44,952 nt of DNA. It comes from Sphingomonadales bacterium (GTDB lineage Bacteria > Pseudomonadota > Alphaproteobacteria > Sphingomonadales > Sphingomonadaceae). The notes under the pieces were generated by a model that was given only the letters and a program-made list of their open reading frames with translations, was not told the DNA's origin and did no database searches. Where the stretch lies: contig CANIRZ010000014.1 of assembly GCA_947470185.1 (NCBI GenBank), forward strand, positions 1 through 44,952. The letters are read 5' to 3'. Below, piece by piece: positions 37,235 to 44,353 of this stretch; within the stretch, counting starts at the first letter, position 1, and every line of letters begins with the position of its first letter. Position numbers and translations under genes: made by a program.

Positions 37235-38836
37235 TTAGTATGTAGGCAGCGACGTGCAGAGGCCAGTTAGGCTCGTGCCCAAGGTTGCGGTGGAACTGTT
37301 GCAGGTCCAACCGGCGTACCAAGTGTCACTCGCATCCTTCACGGCACCAATGTAGGTCGTGGCTGTAAAGAACGAGCTAAACGTAGTTGGGTTCGTACCA
37401 ACGACGGCGGTCTCATTTACACCGTTGATAAACAGCGATGAGAAGCTCGTCGTGAATGCATCATTGTTGTTGTTTGCGCCTGTACCGAAATTGGTTGCTA
37501 CTTGCGCTACGGTGTATGACCCCGAACCCAAAAACTTGGTCGCATTACACTGCAATGCCACAGAACGGGCAACGAGCGTAGCAGGCGAAGTGCCCGAGCC
37601 ATTCATCCGAACACATTCGTTATTTGGTGTCGCGATTATGCCGTTGACCAAAGTTGTGTCGGAGTTTCCGCGGAACAACGTCGCTGCGAGGTCGTTGCTT
37701 TCGTTATCCGGCGAGGTTTGCGACTGCAAGCCGGTGAAATTTACGATCTGCATTTTGCTGCGCGGCGTATCTGTTTCGGCACCATTGCTGTCAAACTCCA
37801 TCAATGCGTCGCCCTTACCAGCACGCTGGATCAGCAAAGCGAATTGAATGTTGGCTTGCGCGCCGGTGTCGATATCAAGACTGTCGTCATCTGCGCCGGT
37901 TGCAACATAATATTTCATGTTGATCGCGCCGCCAAACAACTCAACGCCGTCATCCGAACTGTTGTGCGATTGCAGATATTCAATCGTCGTGCCCGACCCA
38001 ATACTCTCTGTTGTAAGAGACTGAAGTTCCTTGCCTGCGCCAAGAACAAAGCCCGAATAACGGATTTGTACGTATTTCATTGTACCAGAATTGTCGGCGT
38101 TATTAGTTCCACCAAAGATAGCTTTATCGGCAGAGCCTTCTGTGTCCCGCTCGCAAGTATTTCCTGCAACCGTTCCGTAGTTGCAATCCGTGGTGATCCC
38201 GCGACCCATAAGCACGACGCCGCCCCATTGACCCTGCGATGAGTCTGTATTGAAGCCAGCAACGTTGTCCTGGCTGGTGAATATGATCGGCAAGCTTGCC
38301 GTGCCAACAGCGGAGATTTTATTGCCGCGGTTGACCGCAAGCCATGACTGGCCTGTTGCGCCATAGAGGATTACTCCTGGAGCGATTGACAAAGTTACAT
38401 TGGTATCTGCCGTCAATGGCGTGGTGCAACCGATGGTTGTCGAAGTGAATGGCGCACCAGATGTTGGCGCAGTGAAGCCGCCATCGCAGCCTACGTTAAC
38501 GCGGCCATTCATCGAATACAACACGCCAGCCAGTTTCGGCAAAGAGCTCGAAACCTTAATCAGATTAGGCAGCTGGCAAATACGATAGGTCCCAGTTGGG
38601 CCCGAAATCGTTCCAGCGTTCGTCAAGCCCTGAGGGTCAGCGATCGAAGGGCACGCACCAGCGGCGACAACGGTTGTTGGCGGCGGCGGTGGTGGCGGAG
38701 GAGGAGGAGCAGCTGGGTTGTTAATGGTGATGTTACCTCCGGTGCCGGGCGACGCGATATCGTCTGCGCCACAACCAGTGACAAGGGCAGCGGCTGCCGT
38801 AGCATAGACAATCCCGCGCATTTTTGGGTTTAACAT
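37235..38836 (-). CDS. Surface-type lipoprotein with polyproline linker and probable beta-helix domain
   Basis: Protein of 533 aa. Lipobox AAALVTGC gives lipidated Cys22; the next residues (GADD) do not look like an inner-membrane signal. Then come a flexible segment, ten prolines (44-53), and a large domain rich in Gly, Asn, Ser and Thr with repeated short strands (for example GQWGGVVLMGRG, NADNSGTMKYVQIRYSG, SSDDGVELFGGAINMKY), as in right-handed beta helices. It has ten cysteines after the lipid one, so up to five disulfides and an exported domain. ATG 38836 is preferred (GGAG 8 bases upstream). No specific function recognised. Position next to a TonB receptor and type II operon suggests a surface substrate binder or secreted protein; this is inference. 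Confidence 0.8.
   Translation of the reverse strand: MLNPKMRGIVYATAAAALVTGCGADDIASPGTGGNITINNPAAPPPPPPPPPPTTVVAAGACPSIADPQGLTNAGTISGPTGTYRICQLPNLIKVSSSLPKLAGVLYSMNGRVNVGCDGGFTAPTSGAPFTSTTIGCTTPLTADTNVTLSIAPGVILYGATGQSWLAVNRGNKISAVGTASLPIIFTSQDNVAGFNTDSSQGQWGGVVLMGRGITTDCNYGTVAGNTCERDTEGSADKAIFGGTNNADNSGTMKYVQIRYSGFVLGAGKELQSLTTESIGSGTTIEYLQSHNSSDDGVELFGGAINMKYYVATGADDDSLDIDTGAQANIQFALLIQRAGKGDALMEFDSNGAETDTPRSKMQIVNFTGLQSQTSPDNESNDLAATLFRGNSDTTLVNGIIATPNNECVRMNGSGTSPATLVARSVALQCNATKFLGSGSYTVAQVATNFGTGANNNNDAFTTSFSSLFINGVNETAVVGTNPTTFSSFFTATTYIGAVKDASDTWYAGWTCNSSTATLGTSLTGLCTSLPTY
38678..38707 (-). repeat. Ten-codon proline tract
   Basis: Thirty bases encode ten consecutive prolines (CCN codons) between lipid anchor and the folded domain of the lipoprotein. 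Four of the codons vary at the third base, so the tract is not a pure repeat. Changes by whole codons would stay in frame. Confidence 0.9.
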
Positions 38837-38868
38837 TCTGAATCTCCGCAACAAATAAGACTTGCCCG

Positions 38869-38874
38869 ATTATA
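38869..38874 (-). promoter_or_regulatory. Candidate -10 element for the lipoprotein-TonB receptor unit
   Basis: On the minus strand this is TATAAT, 33 bp upstream of the lipoprotein ATG. No good -35 is found at 16-18 bp, so it may be activator-dependent. The rest of the 280-bp gap (38837-39116) holds only the TPR-gene terminator and no gene that I can support. Confidence 0.3.
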
Positions 38875-39042
38875 GGCACTTGCAACGGACCAGTGACGAA
38901 TCAACATTAGGCCCCACCCGTTGACAACACGGCAACTAGAAGCGGCCTGTGACATCACTATGCGTATCACATTGCAGTTGAGAGAATCTTTTACGTCAAA
39001 AATATTACAGTGCCGGAATGGCTGTTTGTGGAGCCTTGTTTG

Positions 39043-39077
39043 GAGAAAATAAAAAGGCGAGCCGTGAGGCCCGCCTT
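39043..39077 (-). terminator. Intrinsic terminator after the TPR protein gene
   Basis: On the minus strand a 10-bp stem with one mismatch (AAGGCGGGCC / GGCTCGCCTT around a TCAC loop) is followed by TTTATTTTC. It lies 40 bp after the stop of the TPR gene. It separates that transcript from the lipoprotein gene. Confidence 0.85.
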
Positions 39078-39116
39078 GAATATGTATCCGGAATGGAAAG
39101 CGCTTGTAGTAAAGGG

Positions 39117-39497
39117 TTATCGCGTAGCCACGCGCCTTTGCAAACTCGCATAAGCCTTACGTGCCGCAACCTTCGAATTCATCACGCTGCCATCTGCAAG
39201 AACCAAGTCAACACTGTCTCGGCTCTCAAGCACGGCTTTAAACATCTTTGCTGCTTCATCAGTGTGCCCCATGCGCGCATAGGCACGGCCAAGGTTCAGT
39301 AATTTTGCTGGATCACCGCTACTGACTTGTTCATTCGCCATGATTTGGAAGACTGCACGTTCGTTATCACCGCGCATGAGGGCCTCATATCCTATGGATT
39401 CTTTTGGATACGAAATTTCGCCCGTCATACTGGGCGCCGCGTGCACTGCAGCCCCCATAGTTCCCGCGATTAAAGCGCTGACTAATAACAGTTTCAT
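39117..39497 (-). CDS. Small secreted TPR-like protein
   Basis: Protein of 126 aa with signal peptide (MKLLLVSALIAGTMGAAVHA) and one or two tetratricopeptide-type helix pairs (KLLNLGRAYARMGHTDEAAKMFKAVLES), preceded by a short segment with GYEALMRGDNERAV. Probably periplasmic. No known family. The start has AGGAG about 8 bases upstream. A strong inverted repeat lies 31 bp upstream and a terminator 40 bp downstream, so it is an independent transcript. It may be a helper for the neighbouring export genes, but nothing shows this. Confidence 0.75.
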   Translation of the reverse strand: MKLLLVSALIAGTMGAAVHAAPSMTGEISYPKESIGYEALMRGDNERAVFQIMANEQVSSGDPAKLLNLGRAYARMGHTDEAAKMFKAVLESRDSVDLVLADGSVMNSKVAARKAYASLQRRVATR

Positions 39498-39527
39498 AGC
39501 TCATCTCCTCTGTCTCTTCCGCCATGT

Positions 39528-39572
39528 TACAGTTATATGACATTGATGCAATAAAATTGTCATATAACTGTA
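39528..39572. promoter_or_regulatory. Perfect 15-bp inverted repeat with PHO-box-like arms
   Basis: Arms TACAGTTATATGACA (39528-39542) and TGTCATATAACTGTA (39558-39572) are exact complements around a 15-bp spacer, with centres 30 bp apart (about three helical turns). Read outwards, each arm is TGTCA-N6-TGTA, which resembles PhoB direct repeats. The arms also contain divergent TATAAC -10-like elements and ATGACA -35-like elements 20 bp apart, a spacing seen at MerR-type promoters. It lies between the divergent TPR gene and plcP. Confidence 0.75.
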
Positions 39573-39683
39573 GCTTTTATTCGACGGGGCAATCGTTGGC
39601 AGCGACAGTCGAAATATTTCGGACTTACAACTGCTATCAAAATCACATGATAAGCTCATAAAACCGCCACTTGCTGCACCTAG

Positions 39684-39834
39684 AGCGCCGGCTCCAAACT
39701 TGCTATCGCGCCGACGCTGGCACTGGCCATGGGACTGACCATGCCCGATGCAGAAGCTGCTGCTCTGAAATAAAAGGACAAAGGCGTGATCGATGGCAAG
39801 AAAACTGTCATCTATCTGCCACGTGCCTGACCAA
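39684..39834 (+). pseudogene. Possible decayed coding remnant
   Basis: One frame from 39684 reads a protein-like stretch (SAGSKLAIAPTLALAMGLTM, then PDAEAAALK) to a stop at about 39771. A neighbouring frame then gives KDKGVIDGKKTVIYLPRA and a stop at 39834. Together they look like the frameshifted C-terminal end of a lost gene. No family recognised. It occupies much of the 380-bp gap between the TPR gene and plcP. Chance is possible. Confidence 0.3.
39805..39822 (+). promoter_or_regulatory. Candidate PHO box upstream of plcP-agt
   Basis: The sequence CTGTCATCTATCTGCCAC matches the consensus CTGTCAT N4 CTGTCAY at all but one fixed position, with repeats 11 bp apart and pointing towards plcP, whose ATG is 55 bp downstream. 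PlcP and Agt genes are PhoB-controlled in Sinorhizobium and marine bacteria. The same bases are part of a possible coding remnant, so the match could be accidental. Confidence 0.45.
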
Positions 39835-39877
39835 CGAATCGGCTATGCCCATTACATCTGGTTGGGGGTAAAGGCAG

Positions 39878-40771
39878 ATGACAGACACATTATTTAGTAA
39901 TGCAGCTATTGTTGGTAACCAGTTCTTAGAGCCGGAGAATGTTAAGCCAAAGCTTCCTACTTGGTTCGATAAACCCGAACCGCGAAGTTATCAGCCGAAG
40001 ATGAAGTTCCGCACAGTCTGGATATCCGACGTGCACCTTGGCACAGCCGGTTGTCAGGCCGGACTGCTCAGTGATTTTTTGCACTCGATCGAATGTGAAA
40101 CACTTTATCTGGTTGGTGACATAGTCGATGGCTGGCGCCTGCGTAAGGGCTGGTATTGGCCAGACCAACATAATGAAGTCATCCGGCGACTCTTGAAAAT
40201 GGCGCATCGCGGCACGCGGGTGATTTACATACCCGGCAATCATGATGAGATGTTCCGCGATTATGCAGGGCTTAGCTTTGGCGGCATCGAAGTGCAGCTA
40301 GAAGCCATACATACCACTGCCGATGGCAAATCGTTGCTTGTCACCCATGGGGATGCCTTTGACGGCATTGTTCTTTACGCTCGCTGGCTCGCGTTCTTGG
40401 GGGATCAGGCATATACCTTGCTGCTTAAAGCCAACATCATCCTCAATGCCGTGCGTCGGAGGTTTAACCTCCCTTATTGGTCGCTGTCTTCTTATTTGAA
40501 AAAGCGTGTTAAAAATGCTGTACAATATGTTGGTAAATATGAAGAAGTTGTTGCACGCGAAGCTTTGCAGCGTCGTGTGCAGGGTGTAGTCTGCGGCCAT
40601 ATTCACTGCGCAGAAATACGGCAGTTCGACACAATCACTTATTATAATGACGGTGACTGGGTCGAAAGCTGCACCGCGCTCACCGAAGCTAAAGATGGGA
40701 CTATGTCCATCATCGACTGGGCAGCACGTGTACGTGATCAAGCGGCAAAAAATGCGACGGTTGCAGCATGA
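39878..40771 (+). CDS. plcP: PlcP-like phospholipase C / metallophosphoesterase
   Basis: Calcineurin-like metallophosphoesterase, 297 aa. Metal motifs in order: SDVHLG (D51, H53), GDIVDGW (D81), GNHDE (N121, H122), HGDAFDG and GHIHCAE. General annotation would be UDP-2,3-diacylglucosamine pyrophosphatase-like, but the ISDVHLGT-GCQA-LL-DFL and LYLVGDIVDGWRLRKGWYWP segments fit PlcP, which cleaves phospholipid head groups to release diacylglycerol under phosphate limitation. The overlap (ATGA) with an Agt-type glycosyltransferase supports this. LpxH activity remains the alternative. A PHO-like box lies 55 bp upstream. Confidence 0.78.
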   Translation: MTDTLFSNAAIVGNQFLEPENVKPKLPTWFDKPEPRSYQPKMKFRTVWISDVHLGTAGCQAGLLSDFLHSIECETLYLVGDIVDGWRLRKGWYWPDQHNEVIRRLLKMAHRGTRVIYIPGNHDEMFRDYAGLSFGGIEVQLEAIHTTADGKSLLVTHGDAFDGIVLYARWLAFLGDQAYTLLLKANIILNAVRRRFNLPYWSLSSYLKKRVKNAVQYVGKYEEVVAREALQRRVQGVVCGHIHCAEIRQFDTITYYNDGDWVESCTALTEAKDGTMSIIDWAARVRDQAAKNATVAA

Positions 40772-41826
40772 GACTGGCCATCGCAACCGACGCTTGGGCT
40801 CCACAAGTCAACGGTGTTGTGCGCACCCTGAACGAGACGATACGCCGCTTAAAAGGACGCGGCCATGAGGTTGAAGTTATATCGCCTGATCGTTTCACCA
40901 CCATTGCTTGTCCGGGTTACCCCGAAATACGCCTGGCTCTCGCCCCGCGTTTCCGCTTGCGCAAGGTGCTTGGCGCATTCAAACCGGACCTTGTTCACAT
41001 ATCAACCGAAGGTCCAATCGGTTGGAGCGCGCGGGCATGGTGTCTTAAGCATAAAGTGCCCTTCACGACGGCCTTCCATACGCGGTTCCCAGAATATGTC
41101 GCAGCGCGCACGAATCTCTCGCCTGACCTCATCTGGCCAATCATGCGCAGATTTCACAAGGGGTCACGCGTAGTTCTTACTGCGACACAAAGTTTGCGTG
41201 ATGAGCTTGAAAATCGCGGCATACACCCGACACGATTGTGGTCACGCGGCATTGATCATGACATCTTTCATCCCCAACAAGGTAAGCATCCAGCCCTGCA
41301 AGATGTTGCAAAACCGATATTATTGTCGGTTGGCCGGGTTGCTGTTGAGAAGAATCTGGAAGCATTTCTGGACCCAGATGTACCGGGAACAAAAGTGGTC
41401 GTCGGCGATGGCCCTGCCCGCGCGGCGCTGGAAGCGCAGTATCCTGAGGCCATTTTCCTCGGAACGCGACAAGGCGCAGAGCTTGCGAGCATCTATGCAT
41501 CCGCCGACGTTTTTGTTTTTCCAAGCAAGACCGACACGTTCGGACTCGTCATATTGGAGGCATTGGCCTGTGGGACACCGGTAGCAGGCTATCCGGTGCA
41601 AGGGCCGCTGGATATAATTGGCGCAGAGGGCCTCGGCCCCAACAGGGAGTTAAAACGGCCCATTGGGTCGCTGAACGCAGATTTGTCGCAAGCCATTCAA
41701 GACGCGCTGAAGCTGGACCGAGCGGACGCCGCACACTATGGCGCGATATTTTGCTGGGATGCATGCACTGACCAATTTGTGCACGGCATTACCCGCACTG
41801 AAACGGCCGAAGCTCTGGCCGCGTAG
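40768..41826 (+). CDS. GT4-family glycosyltransferase, likely Agt (glycolipid synthase)
   Basis: Glycosyltransferase of 352 aa, GT-B fold: N-terminal MRLAIATDAWAPQVNGVVRTL with the glycine loop, a lipid-facing first half (FHTRFPEYV), and the C-terminal donor site VVGDGPARAALE and VFVFPSKTDTFGLVILEALACGTPVAGY. This pattern matches the Agt enzymes that add glucose or glucuronate to diacylglycerol, using the product of PlcP. Stop of plcP overlaps its start (ATGA). It ends the operon; the next gene converges. The exact sugar cannot be told from the sequence. Confidence 0.8.
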   Translation: MRLAIATDAWAPQVNGVVRTLNETIRRLKGRGHEVEVISPDRFTTIACPGYPEIRLALAPRFRLRKVLGAFKPDLVHISTEGPIGWSARAWCLKHKVPFTTAFHTRFPEYVAARTNLSPDLIWPIMRRFHKGSRVVLTATQSLRDELENRGIHPTRLWSRGIDHDIFHPQQGKHPALQDVAKPILLSVGRVAVEKNLEAFLDPDVPGTKVVVGDGPARAALEAQYPEAIFLGTRQGAELASIYASADVFVFPSKTDTFGLVILEALACGTPVAGYPVQGPLDIIGAEGLGPNRELKRPIGSLNADLSQAIQDALKLDRADAAHYGAIFCWDACTDQFVHGITRTETAEALAA

Positions 41827-41894
41827 ATCTTTTCGCATATCAACTGCGTGGCGTGTATTGCGCCACAGAATATGCCCGTGAGATTTGGAAGGTT

Positions 41895-41939
41895 GGACAC
41901 ACCGAACTAAAAACGGGAGGATTCGCAGGCGGTGTGTCC
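41895..41939. repeat. 10-bp perfect inverted repeat after agt
   Basis: Arms GGACACACCG (41895-41904) and CGGTGTGTCC (41930-41939) are exact complements around 25 bp, in the 208-bp gap between agt and the convergent decarboxylase gene. No T-run follows, so it is not a standard terminator. It may be an RNA stem or a regulator site. A smaller GTGGCG/CGCCAC stem (41848-41866) lies nearer the agt stop. The rest of the gap holds no supported gene. Confidence 0.5.
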
Positions 41940-42034
41940 GATATAATAACAGGCAAGGCGCGTTTATGTTCCAGCGCTCACCTTAGCCGCCGTTTTTGTC
42001 AGGGTCGCCATCATCGCCGCATGGTTAAGGCTGT

Positions 42035-43423
42035 TTAGTCTGCGTGCTGTTTTAGCTGCGACAGTGCCTTACCAGCGGCAGCCACCGTGCGTACAACGTC
42101 ATTGGCGGTGGTGTTCCAGCCACAAACGCTGATCCGCATAACGCGTTCTGCGTTCCACGTGCCCCCACTTAAAAAAGCTTCGCCGCTGGCGTTAATGGCG
42201 GCGATCACAGCATCGCTGATGTTATTGCCGTTCTCGGCATCAAACCGAATGAGCCCTTGGTTCATGGTCGGCCGCGCGATGCCGGTTGCGCCGTCCAAGG
42301 CCGCTATGCCATCATAGATCGCGACTGCATGGTCGCAGCAACGTTCCACCATTGCCGCGAGCCCATCGCGGCCCAGCTCCATCAATGCCGCAAGCGTCGG
42401 CAATGATCGCGCACGCCGCGACCATTCCGGCGTAAAATCCATTGGGTCACGCACTGGACCACCGCTGCTTAAATAAGCCGCAGTCATCCGCATGGCGGCA
42501 CTGTGCGCCTGCGGGTCCCGGGTGATGGCCATTCCGCAGTCATAGGGGGTATTAAGCCATTTATGCCCGTCGGTCGCCCAGCTATCAGCCAGAGCTATGC
42601 CCTTCACCAGTGGTGCAAGACGCGGGCTTGCATTCGCCCACAAACCAAAGGCACCATCGACATGCACCCAGGCACCGCTGGCTTGTGCAATGGGACAGAG
42701 AACCTCAAAATCATCGCATGCACCAATGTTGAGGTCGCCTGCATTCAGTATCACAATAGTCGGCGCATCAGGGGCCTGCGCCAATGCAGCTTGCAGCACG
42801 TCGGCATCGACCTTGCCGGGGGTCTTACCACCCAATGGTTCAATGCATGCACTGCCTAAGCCAAGAAGGCGCAAGGAGCGCGTTACCGACGAATGATGGT
42901 GGGCGTTGGCCAATATGCGAATGGCCGGGCTACCCTGAAGCCCCTTGGCTTCAACATCCCATCCCTGCCGCGCAAGTACGCCATGGCGCGCAGCAGCCAG
43001 CGCGGTAGTGTGCGCCATCTGGCAACCCGTCACAAAGGCATAGCTGGCGTCTGAAGGCAGCCCCAGCGCCTCCAAAAGATATTGGCCGGCAACCTCCTCA
43101 AGCACGGCGCCTGCTGGGCTTGTTGAAGCCAAAACCGCATTTTGGTCCCACGCCGAACACATGATGTCGGTCGCCAATGCGGCGGGTAAAGCGCCCCCCT
43201 TTACCCATGCAAAGAATCTGCCACTGGCATTGGCGGTTAACCCCGGTTCTGCCGCCGCTGCGATGGCGCGCACAACGTCATTTGCTGGCATTCCCTGTTG
43301 CGGAAAATGTGACGGCAACATTGATCGCATGTCATCCGGCGTACCCCGTGAGGCAACAGGCCGTGTGTCCAATGAGGCAAGGTAACGGCGGGCTTCGGCA
43401 AAGGCGATATCAAGTGAGTCCAT
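42035..43423 (-). CDS. PLP-dependent decarboxylase (group II, aromatic amino acid type)
   Basis: Pyridoxal-phosphate enzyme of 462 aa of the group II amino-acid decarboxylase family. The Schiff-base lysine is Lys288 in TDGHKWLNTPYDCG; the ring-binding Asp256 is in WVHVDGAFG; His-rich HHHSSVTRSLRLLG fits the PLP stacking region. The N-terminal FFAWVKGGALPAALATD is also family-like. Substrate (aromatic amino acid, glutamate or other) cannot be told. Divergent from fpr across 147 bp, in which I see no strong promoter. Confidence 0.88.
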   Translation of the reverse strand: MDSLDIAFAEARRYLASLDTRPVASRGTPDDMRSMLPSHFPQQGMPANDVVRAIAAAAEPGLTANASGRFFAWVKGGALPAALATDIMCSAWDQNAVLASTSPAGAVLEEVAGQYLLEALGLPSDASYAFVTGCQMAHTTALAAARHGVLARQGWDVEAKGLQGSPAIRILANAHHHSSVTRSLRLLGLGSACIEPLGGKTPGKVDADVLQAALAQAPDAPTIVILNAGDLNIGACDDFEVLCPIAQASGAWVHVDGAFGLWANASPRLAPLVKGIALADSWATDGHKWLNTPYDCGMAITRDPQAHSAAMRMTAAYLSSGGPVRDPMDFTPEWSRRARSLPTLAALMELGRDGLAAMVERCCDHAVAIYDGIAALDGATGIARPTMNQGLIRFDAENGNNISDAVIAAINASGEAFLSGGTWNAERVMRISVCGWNTTANDVVRTVAAAGKALSQLKQHAD

Positions 43424-43570
43424 GAGATATCGTTAGAATATTTGCCTCAATAAGTCGACGTGGTTGTCATGGCTTACCGGACGAAGGCTGACTTTTTCGT
43501 GGGAAAGAAATGTTTATTATGCAAAGGGCCTTCCTGCGTCCAAATGGCGCCCAATTATGGAACGGATATC

Positions 43571-44323
43571 ATGGCGTTTAATACAGTTAAAGTTTTGACC
43601 ACACATCACTGGAACACGGGTCTATTTTCGTTTTCCGTCGAGCGGCCAACATCTTTCCGCTTTGTCAGCGGTCAATTTGTGATGCTTGGCCTGATGGTCA
43701 ACGGCAAGCCACTGTTGCGCGCATATTCAATCGTATCGCCTTTTTGGGAAGAGTCGCTTGAGTTTTTGAGCATCATCATTCCCGACGGTCCGCTCACGAG
43801 CCACCTATACAAAATCAAACCCGGTGATGAGATATTGTTGGGGGAAAAGCCAACGGGCACGTTGACTATGGATGCGCTTATCCCCGGCAAACGCTTGCAT
43901 ATGATTGGGACAGGAACAGGCCTTGCTCCTTGGATTTCGATCATCCGCGACCCGGGTGTGTACGAACGCTTCGAACATATCACCGTTCAGCATACAGTCC
44001 GGCAAGTCGAGGATTTGGCCTACCGCGATCTGCTTGAAAGCAAGCTGGCGAGCGACCCGTTGGTTGCAGATGAAGCCAGACTGCAGCTTACCTATGATCA
44101 GTCCGTGACCAAATGCCCCACTTGGACTGACGAAAATCGCCGTATTACGGACCGTATTGCGTGTGGGGACTATCCACTTGATCCCGCCACAGACCGCGTC
44201 ATGCTTTGCGGCAGCATGGCAATGATCAAGGAAACAGGCGCCCAGCTGGAAGCCCTTGGTTTTGTTGAAGGCGCCCATTCGCACCCTGGCACTTATGTGC
44301 TTGAGCGCGCCTTCGTCGGCTAG
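43571..44323 (+). CDS. fpr: Ferredoxin/flavodoxin-NADP+ reductase
   Basis: FAD enzyme passing electrons between NADPH and ferredoxin or flavodoxin, 250 aa. FAD-binding domain with RAYSIVSPFWEESLEFLSI and the GPLTSHLYKIKPGD segment; NADP domain with GTGTGLAPWISIIRD, TVRQVEDLAYRDLL and MLCGSMAMIKETGAQL; the typical C-terminal YVLERAFVG. ATG 43571 fits the family N-terminus and has GGA upstream; an earlier in-frame start would add a 37-residue cysteine-containing tail with no family match. It resembles bacterial subclass I FPR. Confidence 0.93.
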   Translation: MAFNTVKVLTTHHWNTGLFSFSVERPTSFRFVSGQFVMLGLMVNGKPLLRAYSIVSPFWEESLEFLSIIIPDGPLTSHLYKIKPGDEILLGEKPTGTLTMDALIPGKRLHMIGTGTGLAPWISIIRDPGVYERFEHITVQHTVRQVEDLAYRDLLESKLASDPLVADEARLQLTYDQSVTKCPTWTDENRRITDRIACGDYPLDPATDRVMLCGSMAMIKETGAQLEALGFVEGAHSHPGTYVLERAFVG

Positions 44324-44353
44324 AGAATGAATAAATCTAAAGCGGCCGAGACA

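Noticed and set aside
41848-41866. Small GTGGCG/CGCCAC stem after agt as terminator
   Set aside because: The stem is six base pairs and is not followed by T residues.
43460-43570. N-terminal extension of fpr with a CxxC-like pair
   Set aside because: Family members begin at the MAFNTVKV position, and the extension has no homologous character that I can see.
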